Of a stretch of DNA of 5,711 bases, positions 1-5,711 are shown piece after piece. Made by a program: the position numbers and the translations under genes. The notes beneath the pieces were generated by a model. That model did not search any database. It was not told where the DNA came from and worked only from the letters and a program-made list of their open reading frames with translations. The stretch is taken from assembly GCA_024639745.1 (NCBI GenBank), contig JAHEHW010000141.1, positions 1-5,711 on the forward strand, written 5' to 3'. Source of the DNA: Salaquimonas sp. GTDB lineage: Bacteria; Pseudomonadota; Alphaproteobacteria; Rhizobiales; Rhizobiaceae. Every line of letters starts with the position of its first letter. Positions within the stretch are counted from its first letter, which is position 1.

Positions 1-1275
1 GCCGCGATCGCCGACATGGCCGGGCAACCCTATGCGGAGACGGCAAAGACTGTGCTTGCGCCGTTTGTCGTAGATGAGATCGGGACGGCCGATTTCCACG
101 CGATGATCGACGCGGCATATTCCGAATTTCGCCATAAGGCGGTAACGCCTCTGGTGCAAATCGCGCCGAACGATTTCATCCTCGAACTTTTTCACGGGCC
201 GACCATGGCGTTCAAGGACGTCGCCATGCAGCTCCTCTCGCGGCTCATGGACCATGTGCTGACCCGACAGGGCGAAAGAGCGACGATCATTGGCGCGACT
301 TCAGGCGATACAGGCGGGGCAGCGATTGATGCTTTCAAGGGTCGCAAGAACACGGAAATGTTCATCCTTTTTCCGGAAGGCAAGGTCTCGGACGTGCAGC
401 GCCGACAGATGTCGACCGTCAATGACGGCGCCGTTCACCCGATGGCCGTCAAAGGCAATTTCGACGATTGCCAGGCGCTGGTAAAAGCCCTTTTCAACGA
501 TCACGCCTTCCGCGACGAGGTCAGGCTCTCGGGCGTCAATTCAATCAACTGGGCGCGGATCATGGCCCAGGTCGTCTATTATTTCGTCGCCGCCGCCAAT
601 CTTGGCGCGCCTCATCGCAAAGTGGCGTTCTCGGTGCCGACGGGCAATTTCGGTGATATTTTCGCTGGCCATGTCGCCCGACACATGGGACTTCCGATCG
701 AGTTGCTCGTCATCGCGACCAACAGCAACGATATCCTGACACGCTGTCTCGATACGGGCCGCTACGAGGTAAGCGGCGTTCATCCGACAATTTCCCCGTC
801 AATGGATATTCAGGTTTCTTCCAATTTCGAGCGTTTGCTTTACGAGGTCCATGACAATGACGGGGAGGCTGTGGCGCGTCTGATGGACAGCTTGAAGCAA
901 TCGGGAGCGTTCTCGATAGGTCCGGATGCCTTTAGCCGGATCAAGGCCGGTTTCGCTGCCGCTGCCTGCGATGAAGCGAGAACAGCGCAGGTCATAAAGG
1001 AAACACTGGAGAAAAGCGGTTATCTGCTCGATCCGCATACCGCTGTGGGCGTGAATGCCGCCAGAAAATATGCCAAGCCCGGAACCGCGATGGTGACACT
1101 TGCCACTGCGCACCCTGCGAAATTTCCTGATGCGGTTGAAGCGGCATGCGGGGTTCGCCCGGCGCTTCCGGCGTGGCAGGGTGACCTGATGAGCCGCAAA
1201 GAGCACTTCAAGATGATCGAAAATGACGAAAATGCGCTGAAAGCATTGATCCGCTCGGTTTCCCTTGGCAAATAA
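1..1275 (+). CDS. thrC: Threonine synthase, 5' end missing (cut by window edge)
   Basis: PLP-dependent cytoplasmic enzyme for the last step of threonine synthesis: O-phospho-L-homoserine to L-threonine plus phosphate. The frame is open from base 1, so the ATG at 16 is an internal Met and not the start; 424 codons are visible, and against a usual length of about 460-470 residues for this long (E. coli/yeast-type) class roughly 40-45 N-terminal residues lie outside the window. Numbering from the Met at 16: the PLP-lysine motif HGPTMAFKD puts the Schiff-base Lys at 67; GATSGDTGG (93-101) is the Ser/Thr-rich substrate/cofactor loop; SVPTGNFGDIFAG (206-218) is the phosphate-binding loop; DPHTAVG (339-345) and ATAHPAKFPDAVEAACG (363-379) are characteristic C-terminal blocks. 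No frameshift or lost key residue is seen. TAA stop; the M16 peptidase gene follows after 51 bp on the same strand, probably co-transcribed. The identification is secure; the true start cannot be seen. Confidence 0.97.
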   Translation, partial: AAIADMAGQPYAETAKTVLAPFVVDEIGTADFHAMIDAAYSEFRHKAVTPLVQIAPNDFILELFHGPTMAFKDVAMQLLSRLMDHVLTRQGERATIIGATSGDTGGAAIDAFKGRKNTEMFILFPEGKVSDVQRRQMSTVNDGAVHPMAVKGNFDDCQALVKALFNDHAFRDEVRLSGVNSINWARIMAQVVYYFVAAANLGAPHRKVAFSVPTGNFGDIFAGHVARHMGLPIELLVIATNSNDILTRCLDTGRYEVSGVHPTISPSMDIQVSSNFERLLYEVHDNDGEAVARLMDSLKQSGAFSIGPDAFSRIKAGFAAAACDEARTAQVIKETLEKSGYLLDPHTAVGVNAARKYAKPGTAMVTLATAHPAKFPDAVEAACGVRPALPAWQGDLMSRKEHFKMIENDENALKALIRSVSLGK

Positions 1276-1305
1276 CCGCTCGCGTCCTAAGCTTGAAATG
1301 CCTTT

Positions 1306-1311
1306 GAGGAG
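1306..1311 (+). promoter_or_regulatory. Likely ribosome binding site of the M16 peptidase gene
   Basis: GAGGAG is the only good Shine-Dalgarno-like string ahead of the ATG at 1327, but it lies 15 nt from the start codon, longer than the usual 5-10. No earlier start is possible: an in-frame TAA lies at 1318-1320, only two codons before the ATG. A 5-bp inverted repeat (TAAGC at 1288-1292, GCTTA at 1315-1319) brackets the site, so it would sit in the loop of a weak hairpin. Any effect on translation is inference. Confidence 0.5.
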
Positions 1312-1326
1312 AGCGCTTAACACGCG

Positions 1327-2610
1327 ATGGATATTCAAATCGAAAAACTGAGCAACGGCCTTACCGTTGCACTCAACCATATGCCGCATCTCGAAACCGT
1401 GGCATTCGGAACATGGGTCAAGGCCGGAGCGCGGAACGAGACCCGCGCCGAGCACGGCATAGCCCATCTTCTCGAACATATGGCCTTCAAGGGAACCAAT
1501 ACCCGCAGCGCACGCCAGATTGCCGAGGAAGTCGAGAATGTCGGCGGAGACGTCAATGCGGCAACCAGCGTCGAAACGACGTCCTATCATGCCCGGATGA
1601 TGGCCGATGATGTCGAGCTCGGCATGGATGTGTTGCATGACATCCTGCGCAATTCCGTATTCGATGAAGACGAACTTACCCGCGAGAAACATGTCATCCT
1701 GCAGGAAATCGGCGCTGCGAACGATCAGCCCGATGACCTGATTTTCGACCTGTTTCAGAATGCGGCCTATGGTGGCCAGTCAATAGGGCGGCCCGTTCTG
1801 GGCACGCCGGAAACGGTTGCCGCCTTCTCTCGGTCAGATCTAAATGTCTATCTCGACACGCATTACAGGGCACCGAACATGGTGCTCGCGGCCTCGGGCA
1901 AGATCGATACCGATACCCTCTTGAAACAGGCCGAAACGCTTTACGTCGATTTTGCCGAAACCATCAGCGATCCGCCGGAACCCGCCAATTATATTGGCGG
2001 TCACGCGTTCGAGGAACGCAAGACATCGGAAACCCAAATCCTTCTCGGGTTCGAAGGCCGCGCCTATCAAGCACGCGACTTTTACGCGTCCCAGCTGCTT
2101 TCCATGGTGCTGGGCGGCGGCATGTCCTCACGACTGTTTCAGGAAGTGCGTGAACGCCGTGGATATTGCTATTCGGTTTTCGCGTTTCACTGGGCTTTTT
2201 CGGACACCGGTCTTTTCGGCATCAATGCGGCCACCGGTTCGGATGATCTGGAAAAGCTCATGCCGGTTTTACTCGATGAATTGAAACGCGCAGCCGATGA
2301 CATCACCGATGAGGAAGCTGACCGTGCCCGTGCGCAGATCCGTTCCGGCTTGATGATGGGAATGGAAAGCCCGGCCGTAAGGGCGAGCACGATCGCCAGG
2401 CAATTGCTGCTTTTCGGTCGGGTCATCCCGAACGAGGAATTGATGGAGCGTCTCGAGGCGATTTCTGCCGAACGGCTGCGCGACCTTGCCGGACGACTTT
2501 TCATCGAGAGCGCACCGACAATTGCAGCGGTTGGCGATATCACGAAAGTTCCGGAGCAACATGCTATCGCGGATGCGCTCGGCAGCCAGGCGAAGCTGGC
2601 AGCAGAGTGA
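1327..2610 (+). CDS. M16 family zinc metallopeptidase (mitochondrial processing peptidase beta-like)
   Basis: Complete 427-residue protein, typical length for the short bacterial M16B peptidases. The inverted zinc motif HLLEH is intact at 47-51 (ligands His47 and His51, catalytic Glu50), and Glu127 in VILQEI lies 76 residues after the second His, the spacing expected for the third zinc ligand; Glu120 in TREKH is the further conserved acidic residue. The NVGGDVNAATSVETTSYHA block (71-89) is typical of the family. The second, catalytically inactive M16 domain covers about 165-345 and contains the glycine-rich stretch GGGMSSRLFQEVRERRGY (263-280) used for substrate binding. No signal peptide or membrane segment is seen, so it is probably cytoplasmic. 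ATG start chosen because an in-frame stop precedes it by two codons. It follows thrC at 51 bp in the same direction. Family assignment is firm; the physiological substrate of bacterial homologues is not settled, and presequence-like cleavage is only an analogy with mitochondria. Confidence 0.95.
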   Translation: MDIQIEKLSNGLTVALNHMPHLETVAFGTWVKAGARNETRAEHGIAHLLEHMAFKGTNTRSARQIAEEVENVGGDVNAATSVETTSYHARMMADDVELGMDVLHDILRNSVFDEDELTREKHVILQEIGAANDQPDDLIFDLFQNAAYGGQSIGRPVLGTPETVAAFSRSDLNVYLDTHYRAPNMVLAASGKIDTDTLLKQAETLYVDFAETISDPPEPANYIGGHAFEERKTSETQILLGFEGRAYQARDFYASQLLSMVLGGGMSSRLFQEVRERRGYCYSVFAFHWAFSDTGLFGINAATGSDDLEKLMPVLLDELKRAADDITDEEADRARAQIRSGLMMGMESPAVRASTIARQLLLFGRVIPNEELMERLEAISAERLRDLAGRLFIESAPTIAAVGDITKVPEQHAIADALGSQAKLAAE

Positions 2611-2611
2611 T

Positions 2612-2629
2612 CCGGCTACGGTAAGCCGG
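2612..2629 (+). terminator. Small hairpin just after the M16 stop codon; weak terminator candidate
   Basis: CCGGCT (2612-2617) pairs perfectly with AGCCGG (2624-2629) around a 6-nt loop, one base after the TGA stop at 2608-2610. The position suits transcript-end processing or termination of the thrC-M16 unit. No run of T follows (the next bases are GCTGAGAAATAG), so it does not meet the usual criteria for an intrinsic terminator; it could instead stabilise the mRNA 3' end or be chance in GC-rich DNA. Confidence 0.35.
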
Positions 2630-2649
2630 GCTGAGAAATAGATTTCCGT

Positions 2650-2678
2650 TTGGGCTTGCAGGTTGCAGAGGGTATAGG
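2650..2678 (+). promoter_or_regulatory. Candidate sigma70-type promoter for the GGDEF/EAL gene
   Basis: TTGGGC (2650-2655) and TATAGG (2673-2678) are separated by 17 nt, the standard spacing, and would start transcription near 2685, giving a leader of about 70 nt. Both boxes are only partial matches to TTGACA/TATAAT. The 143-bp gap and the hairpin before it make a separate promoter plausible. A tandem heptamer (TTGCAGG at 2656-2662, TTGCAGA at 2663-2669) lies in the spacer. Prediction by eye only. Confidence 0.3.
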
Positions 2679-2704
2679 GTCAGGCCAATAAATATTAAAA
2701 GTCA

Positions 2705-2733
2705 TTGACCGGTCGGGCAAAGAGCCGGTTGAA
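2705..2733. repeat. Inverted-repeat cluster in the leader of the GGDEF/EAL gene
   Basis: An 8-bp perfect palindrome GACCGGTC (2707-2714) is followed by CCGGTTGAA (2725-2733), which forms an imperfect inverted repeat with TTGACCGG (2705-2712): ACCGG pairs with CCGGT across a 12-nt spacer, flanked by TT and AA. It lies between the candidate promoter and the start codon, where an operator or an mRNA hairpin could act. The arms are short and chance cannot be excluded. Confidence 0.3.
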
Positions 2734-2742
2734 GCCACAAAC

Positions 2743-2774
2743 GGAATATTTCCTTGGAAAGCACCAAAGCAATG
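2743..2774 (+). promoter_or_regulatory. Translation start region with two competing starts (TTG 2754, ATG 2772)
   Basis: The TTG at 2754 has GGAA (2743-2746) 7 nt upstream. The ATG at 2772 has GGAAAG (2756-2761) 10 nt upstream. Both are reasonable weak Shine-Dalgarno sites, and the frame is open back to a TGA at 2730-2732 with no ATG or GTG in between. The TTG start adds ESTKA before the ATG, giving the signal peptide its only positive charge (Lys5); the ATG start leaves an uncharged n-region. That slightly favours TTG, while codon preference favours ATG. Confidence 0.4.
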
Positions 2775-5663
2775 ATCGGGCAGTTGATGCTCCAAACCAT
2801 GGCATTTGCCTTGGCACTCATGAGTCTGCTTGTCGCTTTCGGCCATGCGCAAGCGGTTGAGCCTGTCGGCGTTTCCAAGGATCAGAACGCGATCGATATA
2901 ACCAATATCGGGGAGTGGTATCGCGATATCGATGGCAACCTCAGGGTATCGACTGCGCCGGACCGCGACGGCATTGTCCGGCGGGTGGAGATCCGTTCCC
3001 GTTCAGGCCAGCCGACTTCGAACTGGTATGTCTTCGCGCTGACCAACGATTCGACCGAGCAGATCGACCGGTTGATCGTCGCTCCGCATTACCGCCTTGT
3101 CGATTCCGGACTGTTCTGGCCCGATCTCGACTCCCAACGGATTGCGGCGATTACGCCTAGTGAGGGCTTTGCCCTCGAAGAGCAGGACGACCGGGAGGCC
3201 GATGTCTTCCTGATAACGCTCAACCCGGGTGCCGTGATCACGCTGATTGCGGAAACCCGTACGCCAAATTTGCCCAAGCTAGTTCTGTGGGAACCCTCTG
3301 CCTACAAGGATACCATAAACAGCCTGACACTTTATCGCGGCATCGTTCTTGGCATTTCCGGTCTCCTTGCCGTCTTTCTGACAATCCTATTCGTAGTCAA
3401 GGGAACTGCCATCTTTCCGGCAACCGCAGCGCTGGCCTGGGGCGTGCTCGCCTATGTTTGCGTTGATTTCGGTTTCTGGGACCGGGTCGTCACCATCAGC
3501 CGGGCAGGTGAGCCGGTATGGCGGGCGGGTACCGAGGTATTCCTCGCCTTCGGCCTTCTGATCTTTCTTTATTCCTATCTGCGGCTTAATCGATGGAGCC
3601 GCTATTTCACCTTCGGCGTGATCGCCTGGCTTCTGGCCGTCGGCGTGCTCTTGGGCTTCCTGTTCATCGATCCGGCGATTGCCTCCGGGCTGGCACGCCT
3701 GTCCTTCGGCCTGACCGTCGCGATTGCCGCGCTGCTCATTTTGTATCTCAGCTTTTTCCGCCGCGACGACCGCTCGATCATGCTTATCCCGATTTGGGCG
3801 ATGACGGTCGCCTGGGTATTCGCCTTTTGGTTGACGGTGACGGGCCAAAGCTCAAACGACATCATCCAGCCAGCGCTTGGCGGCGGGCTAGTACTGATCG
3901 TGCTTCTGATCTCCTTTACCATCCTCCAGAACGCCTTTTCGGGCATGGCTCTGGCACAGGGGCTGGTGAGCGATGCGGAGCGGCATGCGCTCGCACTCGC
4001 AGGTTCCGGCGATATTCTGTGGGATTGGGATCCGCAGCGAAATACGGTCTATACCGGATACGGCCTGACCGAGGCGCTCGGCATCGCTCAGCGTGATATC
4101 AATGGGCCGGTGCAGAAGATCGCAAGCTTGCTCCATTCCAAAGACCGCGACCGGTTTCATGCCACGCTGGAATCGGTCAAGGAGCATCGCCGGGGGCGAA
4201 TTGCGCAATCCTTCCGGATGGCAACATCGGACGGGCATTACAGATGGTTCAGACTGAAAGCCCGTCCCATGCTTGGCGTGCAGGGTGAACTCGTCCGCTG
4301 CGTCGGGACCTTGACTGACGTGACCGACGCGAAGAACGCGGAAATGCGACTGCTGCAGGATGCGGTGAAAGATAATCTAACAGGGCTCGAAAACCGCGAG
4401 TTGTTTGTCAACCGGTTGGACATGCTGATGCAGTTGCACCGGCACAAACCGGAAATCCGGCCATCGGTTTTCCACATCAACCTGGATGGATTCCGGGAGA
4501 TCAACAATTCGGTCGGGTTCACAACCGGCGACACGATTCTTCTGACCGTAGCGCGCCGGCTGTCGCGGCTGCTGCGCCCGGGGGATTCAATCGCGCGGCT
4601 CGGCGGCGACCAGTTCGCCATTCTCCTCAACTCGGAAACCGAAGCGGACCGGATCGCCGCTTTTGCCGACTCGATCCGGAAAACACTGAAAGCCGCCGTC
4701 GATTTTGCCGGACAGGAAATCCAGATCTCCGCCTCCATCGGGATTGCGACCTGTACCCAGGAGCAGACAAGCGCGGAAGCACTGATGCGCGACGCCGAAC
4801 TCGGCATGCTGCATGCCAAGCGCCATGGCGGCAACAGGATCGAACCTTTCCGCCCGTCCTTCAGGAGCGGCAAGGACGAGACTATCGTGCTGATGGACGA
4901 TTTACGGGTGGCACTCGATCGAGGCACCATATCGGTCGTCTACCAGCCCATCGTGCGAATAGAAGATCATATTACAGCGGGCTTCGAGGCCCTATTGCGC
5001 TGGAACCACCCAAGGCTTGGCCTGGTTCCACCGTCCGATTTCATTCCGATTGCAGAAAGTTCCGGCCTTATTCGCCAGCTTGGCAAATATGTCGCAAGCC
5101 AGGCGGTAAATGACTTCAAATCGGTCTTCGAGGTAAGCAAGGATTTCAGGCCATTCGTCAGCGTCAACATGTCAAGCCGCGAGCTTCTCGGGGAGGATTT
5201 CGTCAACGATATTTCGCAGCTTTTGAGCGATACGGATTTTCCGGCAGAGAACTTCAAGCTGGAACTGACCGAAACCATGGTGATGGAAAATCCGGAACAT
5301 TCGGGGCAAGTACTGAAGCGCCTTGCCTCGCTGGGCGTCGGTCTCTCACTGGATGACTTCGGCACCGGCTATTCGAGCCTTTCTTATCTTATGCGCTTCC
5401 CGTTCGATACGCTCAAGATAGACAGCTCTTTTATCCAGGCCCGGAACAGCAAGGAACGCCTCATTGTGCTGCGGGCAATCATCGCCATGGCGCATGGGCT
5501 CGAGCAATCGCTTGTCGCCGAAGGCGTCGAACTTGAAAACGATTTAGTCGAACTCAAGGAACTTGGGTGTGAATTCGCCCAGGGCTTCCTATTCGGCGAG
5601 CCGATTACCGCAACCGAGGTCGAAGGCTTGATGGCAGAGGAAATCAGACTCGCCGGCCAGTAA
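2754..5663 (+). CDS. 7TM membrane sensor with PAS, degenerate GGDEF and intact EAL domains (predicted c-di-GMP phosphodiesterase)
   Basis: 969 residues from the TTG start (963 from the ATG at 2772). Order: signal peptide about 1-34 (hydrophobic core 17-29, likely cleavage near GHAQA); periplasmic domain about 36-190; seven membrane helices about 194-215, 218-239, 260-277, 284-305, 313-334, 341-363 and 372-396, with Arg/Lys-rich loops RLNRWSR and RRDDR on the cytoplasmic side, as in 7TMR-DISM receptors; PAS with PAC about 407-530 (WDWDP at 423-427, HYRWFRLKARP at 495-505); GGDEF about 533-700; EAL about 711-958. The GGDEF motif reads GGDQF (617-621), the first metal-binding Asp is Asn576 and IND is INN (583-585), so cyclase activity is unlikely; RPGD (608-611), exactly five residues before GGDQF, is an intact RxxD inhibitory site. 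EAL residues are all present: E745, R749, N805, E840, D867, D868, K888, E923, Q943. Predicted role: hydrolysis of c-di-GMP to pGpG at the inner membrane under control of an envelope signal. Ligand unknown. TAA stop. Confidence 0.93.
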   Translation: MESTKAMIGQLMLQTMAFALALMSLLVAFGHAQAVEPVGVSKDQNAIDITNIGEWYRDIDGNLRVSTAPDRDGIVRRVEIRSRSGQPTSNWYVFALTNDSTEQIDRLIVAPHYRLVDSGLFWPDLDSQRIAAITPSEGFALEEQDDREADVFLITLNPGAVITLIAETRTPNLPKLVLWEPSAYKDTINSLTLYRGIVLGISGLLAVFLTILFVVKGTAIFPATAALAWGVLAYVCVDFGFWDRVVTISRAGEPVWRAGTEVFLAFGLLIFLYSYLRLNRWSRYFTFGVIAWLLAVGVLLGFLFIDPAIASGLARLSFGLTVAIAALLILYLSFFRRDDRSIMLIPIWAMTVAWVFAFWLTVTGQSSNDIIQPALGGGLVLIVLLISFTILQNAFSGMALAQGLVSDAERHALALAGSGDILWDWDPQRNTVYTGYGLTEALGIAQRDINGPVQKIASLLHSKDRDRFHATLESVKEHRRGRIAQSFRMATSDGHYRWFRLKARPMLGVQGELVRCVGTLTDVTDAKNAEMRLLQDAVKDNLTGLENRELFVNRLDMLMQLHRHKPEIRPSVFHINLDGFREINNSVGFTTGDTILLTVARRLSRLLRPGDSIARLGGDQFAILLNSETEADRIAAFADSIRKTLKAAVDFAGQEIQISASIGIATCTQEQTSAEALMRDAELGMLHAKRHGGNRIEPFRPSFRSGKDETIVLMDDLRVALDRGTISVVYQPIVRIEDHITAGFEALLRWNHPRLGLVPPSDFIPIAESSGLIRQLGKYVASQAVNDFKSVFEVSKDFRPFVSVNMSSRELLGEDFVNDISQLLSDTDFPAENFKLELTETMVMENPEHSGQVLKRLASLGVGLSLDDFGTGYSSLSYLMRFPFDTLKIDSSFIQARNSKERLIVLRAIIAMAHGLEQSLVAEGVELENDLVELKELGCEFAQGFLFGEPITATEVEGLMAEEIRLAGQ

Positions 5664-5705
5664 GATATACAGGTAACAGGCCGGGCAGCGTCAGGCGTGA
5701 CCGCT
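5653..5705 (+). terminator. Weak hairpins at the 3' end of the GGDEF/EAL gene
   Basis: CCGGCC (5653-5658) overlaps the last codons and pairs with GGCCGG (5679-5684) across a 20-nt loop that contains the TAA stop. A second possible stem, AGCGTCA (5687-5693) with TGACCGCT (5698-5705), closes a GGCG tetraloop with one bulged G. Neither is followed by a T-run before the window ends at 5711, so termination is only a possibility; the first loop is long. Confidence 0.25.
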
Positions 5706-5711
5706 CTCGCC

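Noticed and set aside
16..18. ATG at 16 as the start of threonine synthase
   Set aside because: The frame continues open to base 1 with family-like residues, and starting here would delete the conserved N-terminal part; the gene simply begins outside the window.
799..1692. 297-codon open frame on the minus strand crossing the thrC/M16 junction
   Set aside because: It is antisense to two strongly supported genes, its translation is rich in Cys, His and Arg with no recognisable domain, and it bridges an intergenic gap only because stops are sparse in this GC-rich strand.
2705..2710. TTGACC as a -35 box for the GGDEF/EAL gene
   Set aside because: It matches the -35 consensus well, but the sequence 16-18 nt downstream (around GGTTGAA) is not a usable -10 box.
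3387..3848. 153-codon minus-strand frame opposite the membrane helices
   Set aside because: Its Gln/Arg/Glu-rich composition is the expected antisense reading of hydrophobic codons; no start context or homology is recognisable.
4238..4930. 230-codon open frame on the minus strand opposite the GGDEF region
   Set aside because: The translation is Ser/Arg-rich low-complexity sequence typical of an antisense shadow; the + strand carries clear GGDEF motifs over the same bases.
5691..5711. Possible edge of a neighbouring gene: a minus-strand frame ending in TGA (GESGHA then stop), or a GTG start at 5697 on the + strand
   Set aside because: Only five to seven codons are visible before the window ends and neither reading has supporting signals, so no gene can be claimed.

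Overview
The window reads as ordinary chromosomal DNA from an alphaproteobacterium, most likely of the order Hyphomicrobiales (Rhizobiales). This rests on how the threonine synthase and the mitochondrial-processing-peptidase-like M16 peptidase read, their head-to-tail order, and the moderately GC-rich coding style; no rRNA or other phylogenetic marker is present to confirm it. All three genes are on the + strand and fill nearly the whole window. There are no tRNA or rRNA genes, CRISPR arrays, insertion sequences or phage genes.

Layout: (1) 1-1275, the 3' nine-tenths of thrC (threonine synthase), cut by the left edge of the window. (2) 1327-2610, a complete M16 zinc peptidase 51 bp downstream, probably in the same transcript. 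(3) 2611-2753, a 143-bp gap with a small hairpin just after the peptidase stop, a candidate sigma70-type promoter, a tandem heptamer and an inverted-repeat cluster. (4) 2754-5663, a large membrane sensor: signal peptide, periplasmic domain, seven membrane helices, PAS, GGDEF, EAL. (5) 5664-5711, a short non-coding tail with weak hairpin potential.

The first two genes are housekeeping: threonine biosynthesis and an M16 peptidase of unsettled substrate. The third is the most informative. It looks like an envelope-sensing cyclic-di-GMP protein whose GGDEF domain has lost key metal-site residues (Asn for the first Asp, Gln in GGDQF) but keeps an RxxD inhibitory site, while its EAL domain keeps every recognisable catalytic residue. 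The best prediction is a c-di-GMP phosphodiesterase controlled by a periplasmic/membrane signal, with the GGDEF domain acting as a regulatory module. I see no functional link between it and the two upstream genes beyond proximity. I found no evidence of a wholly new system.
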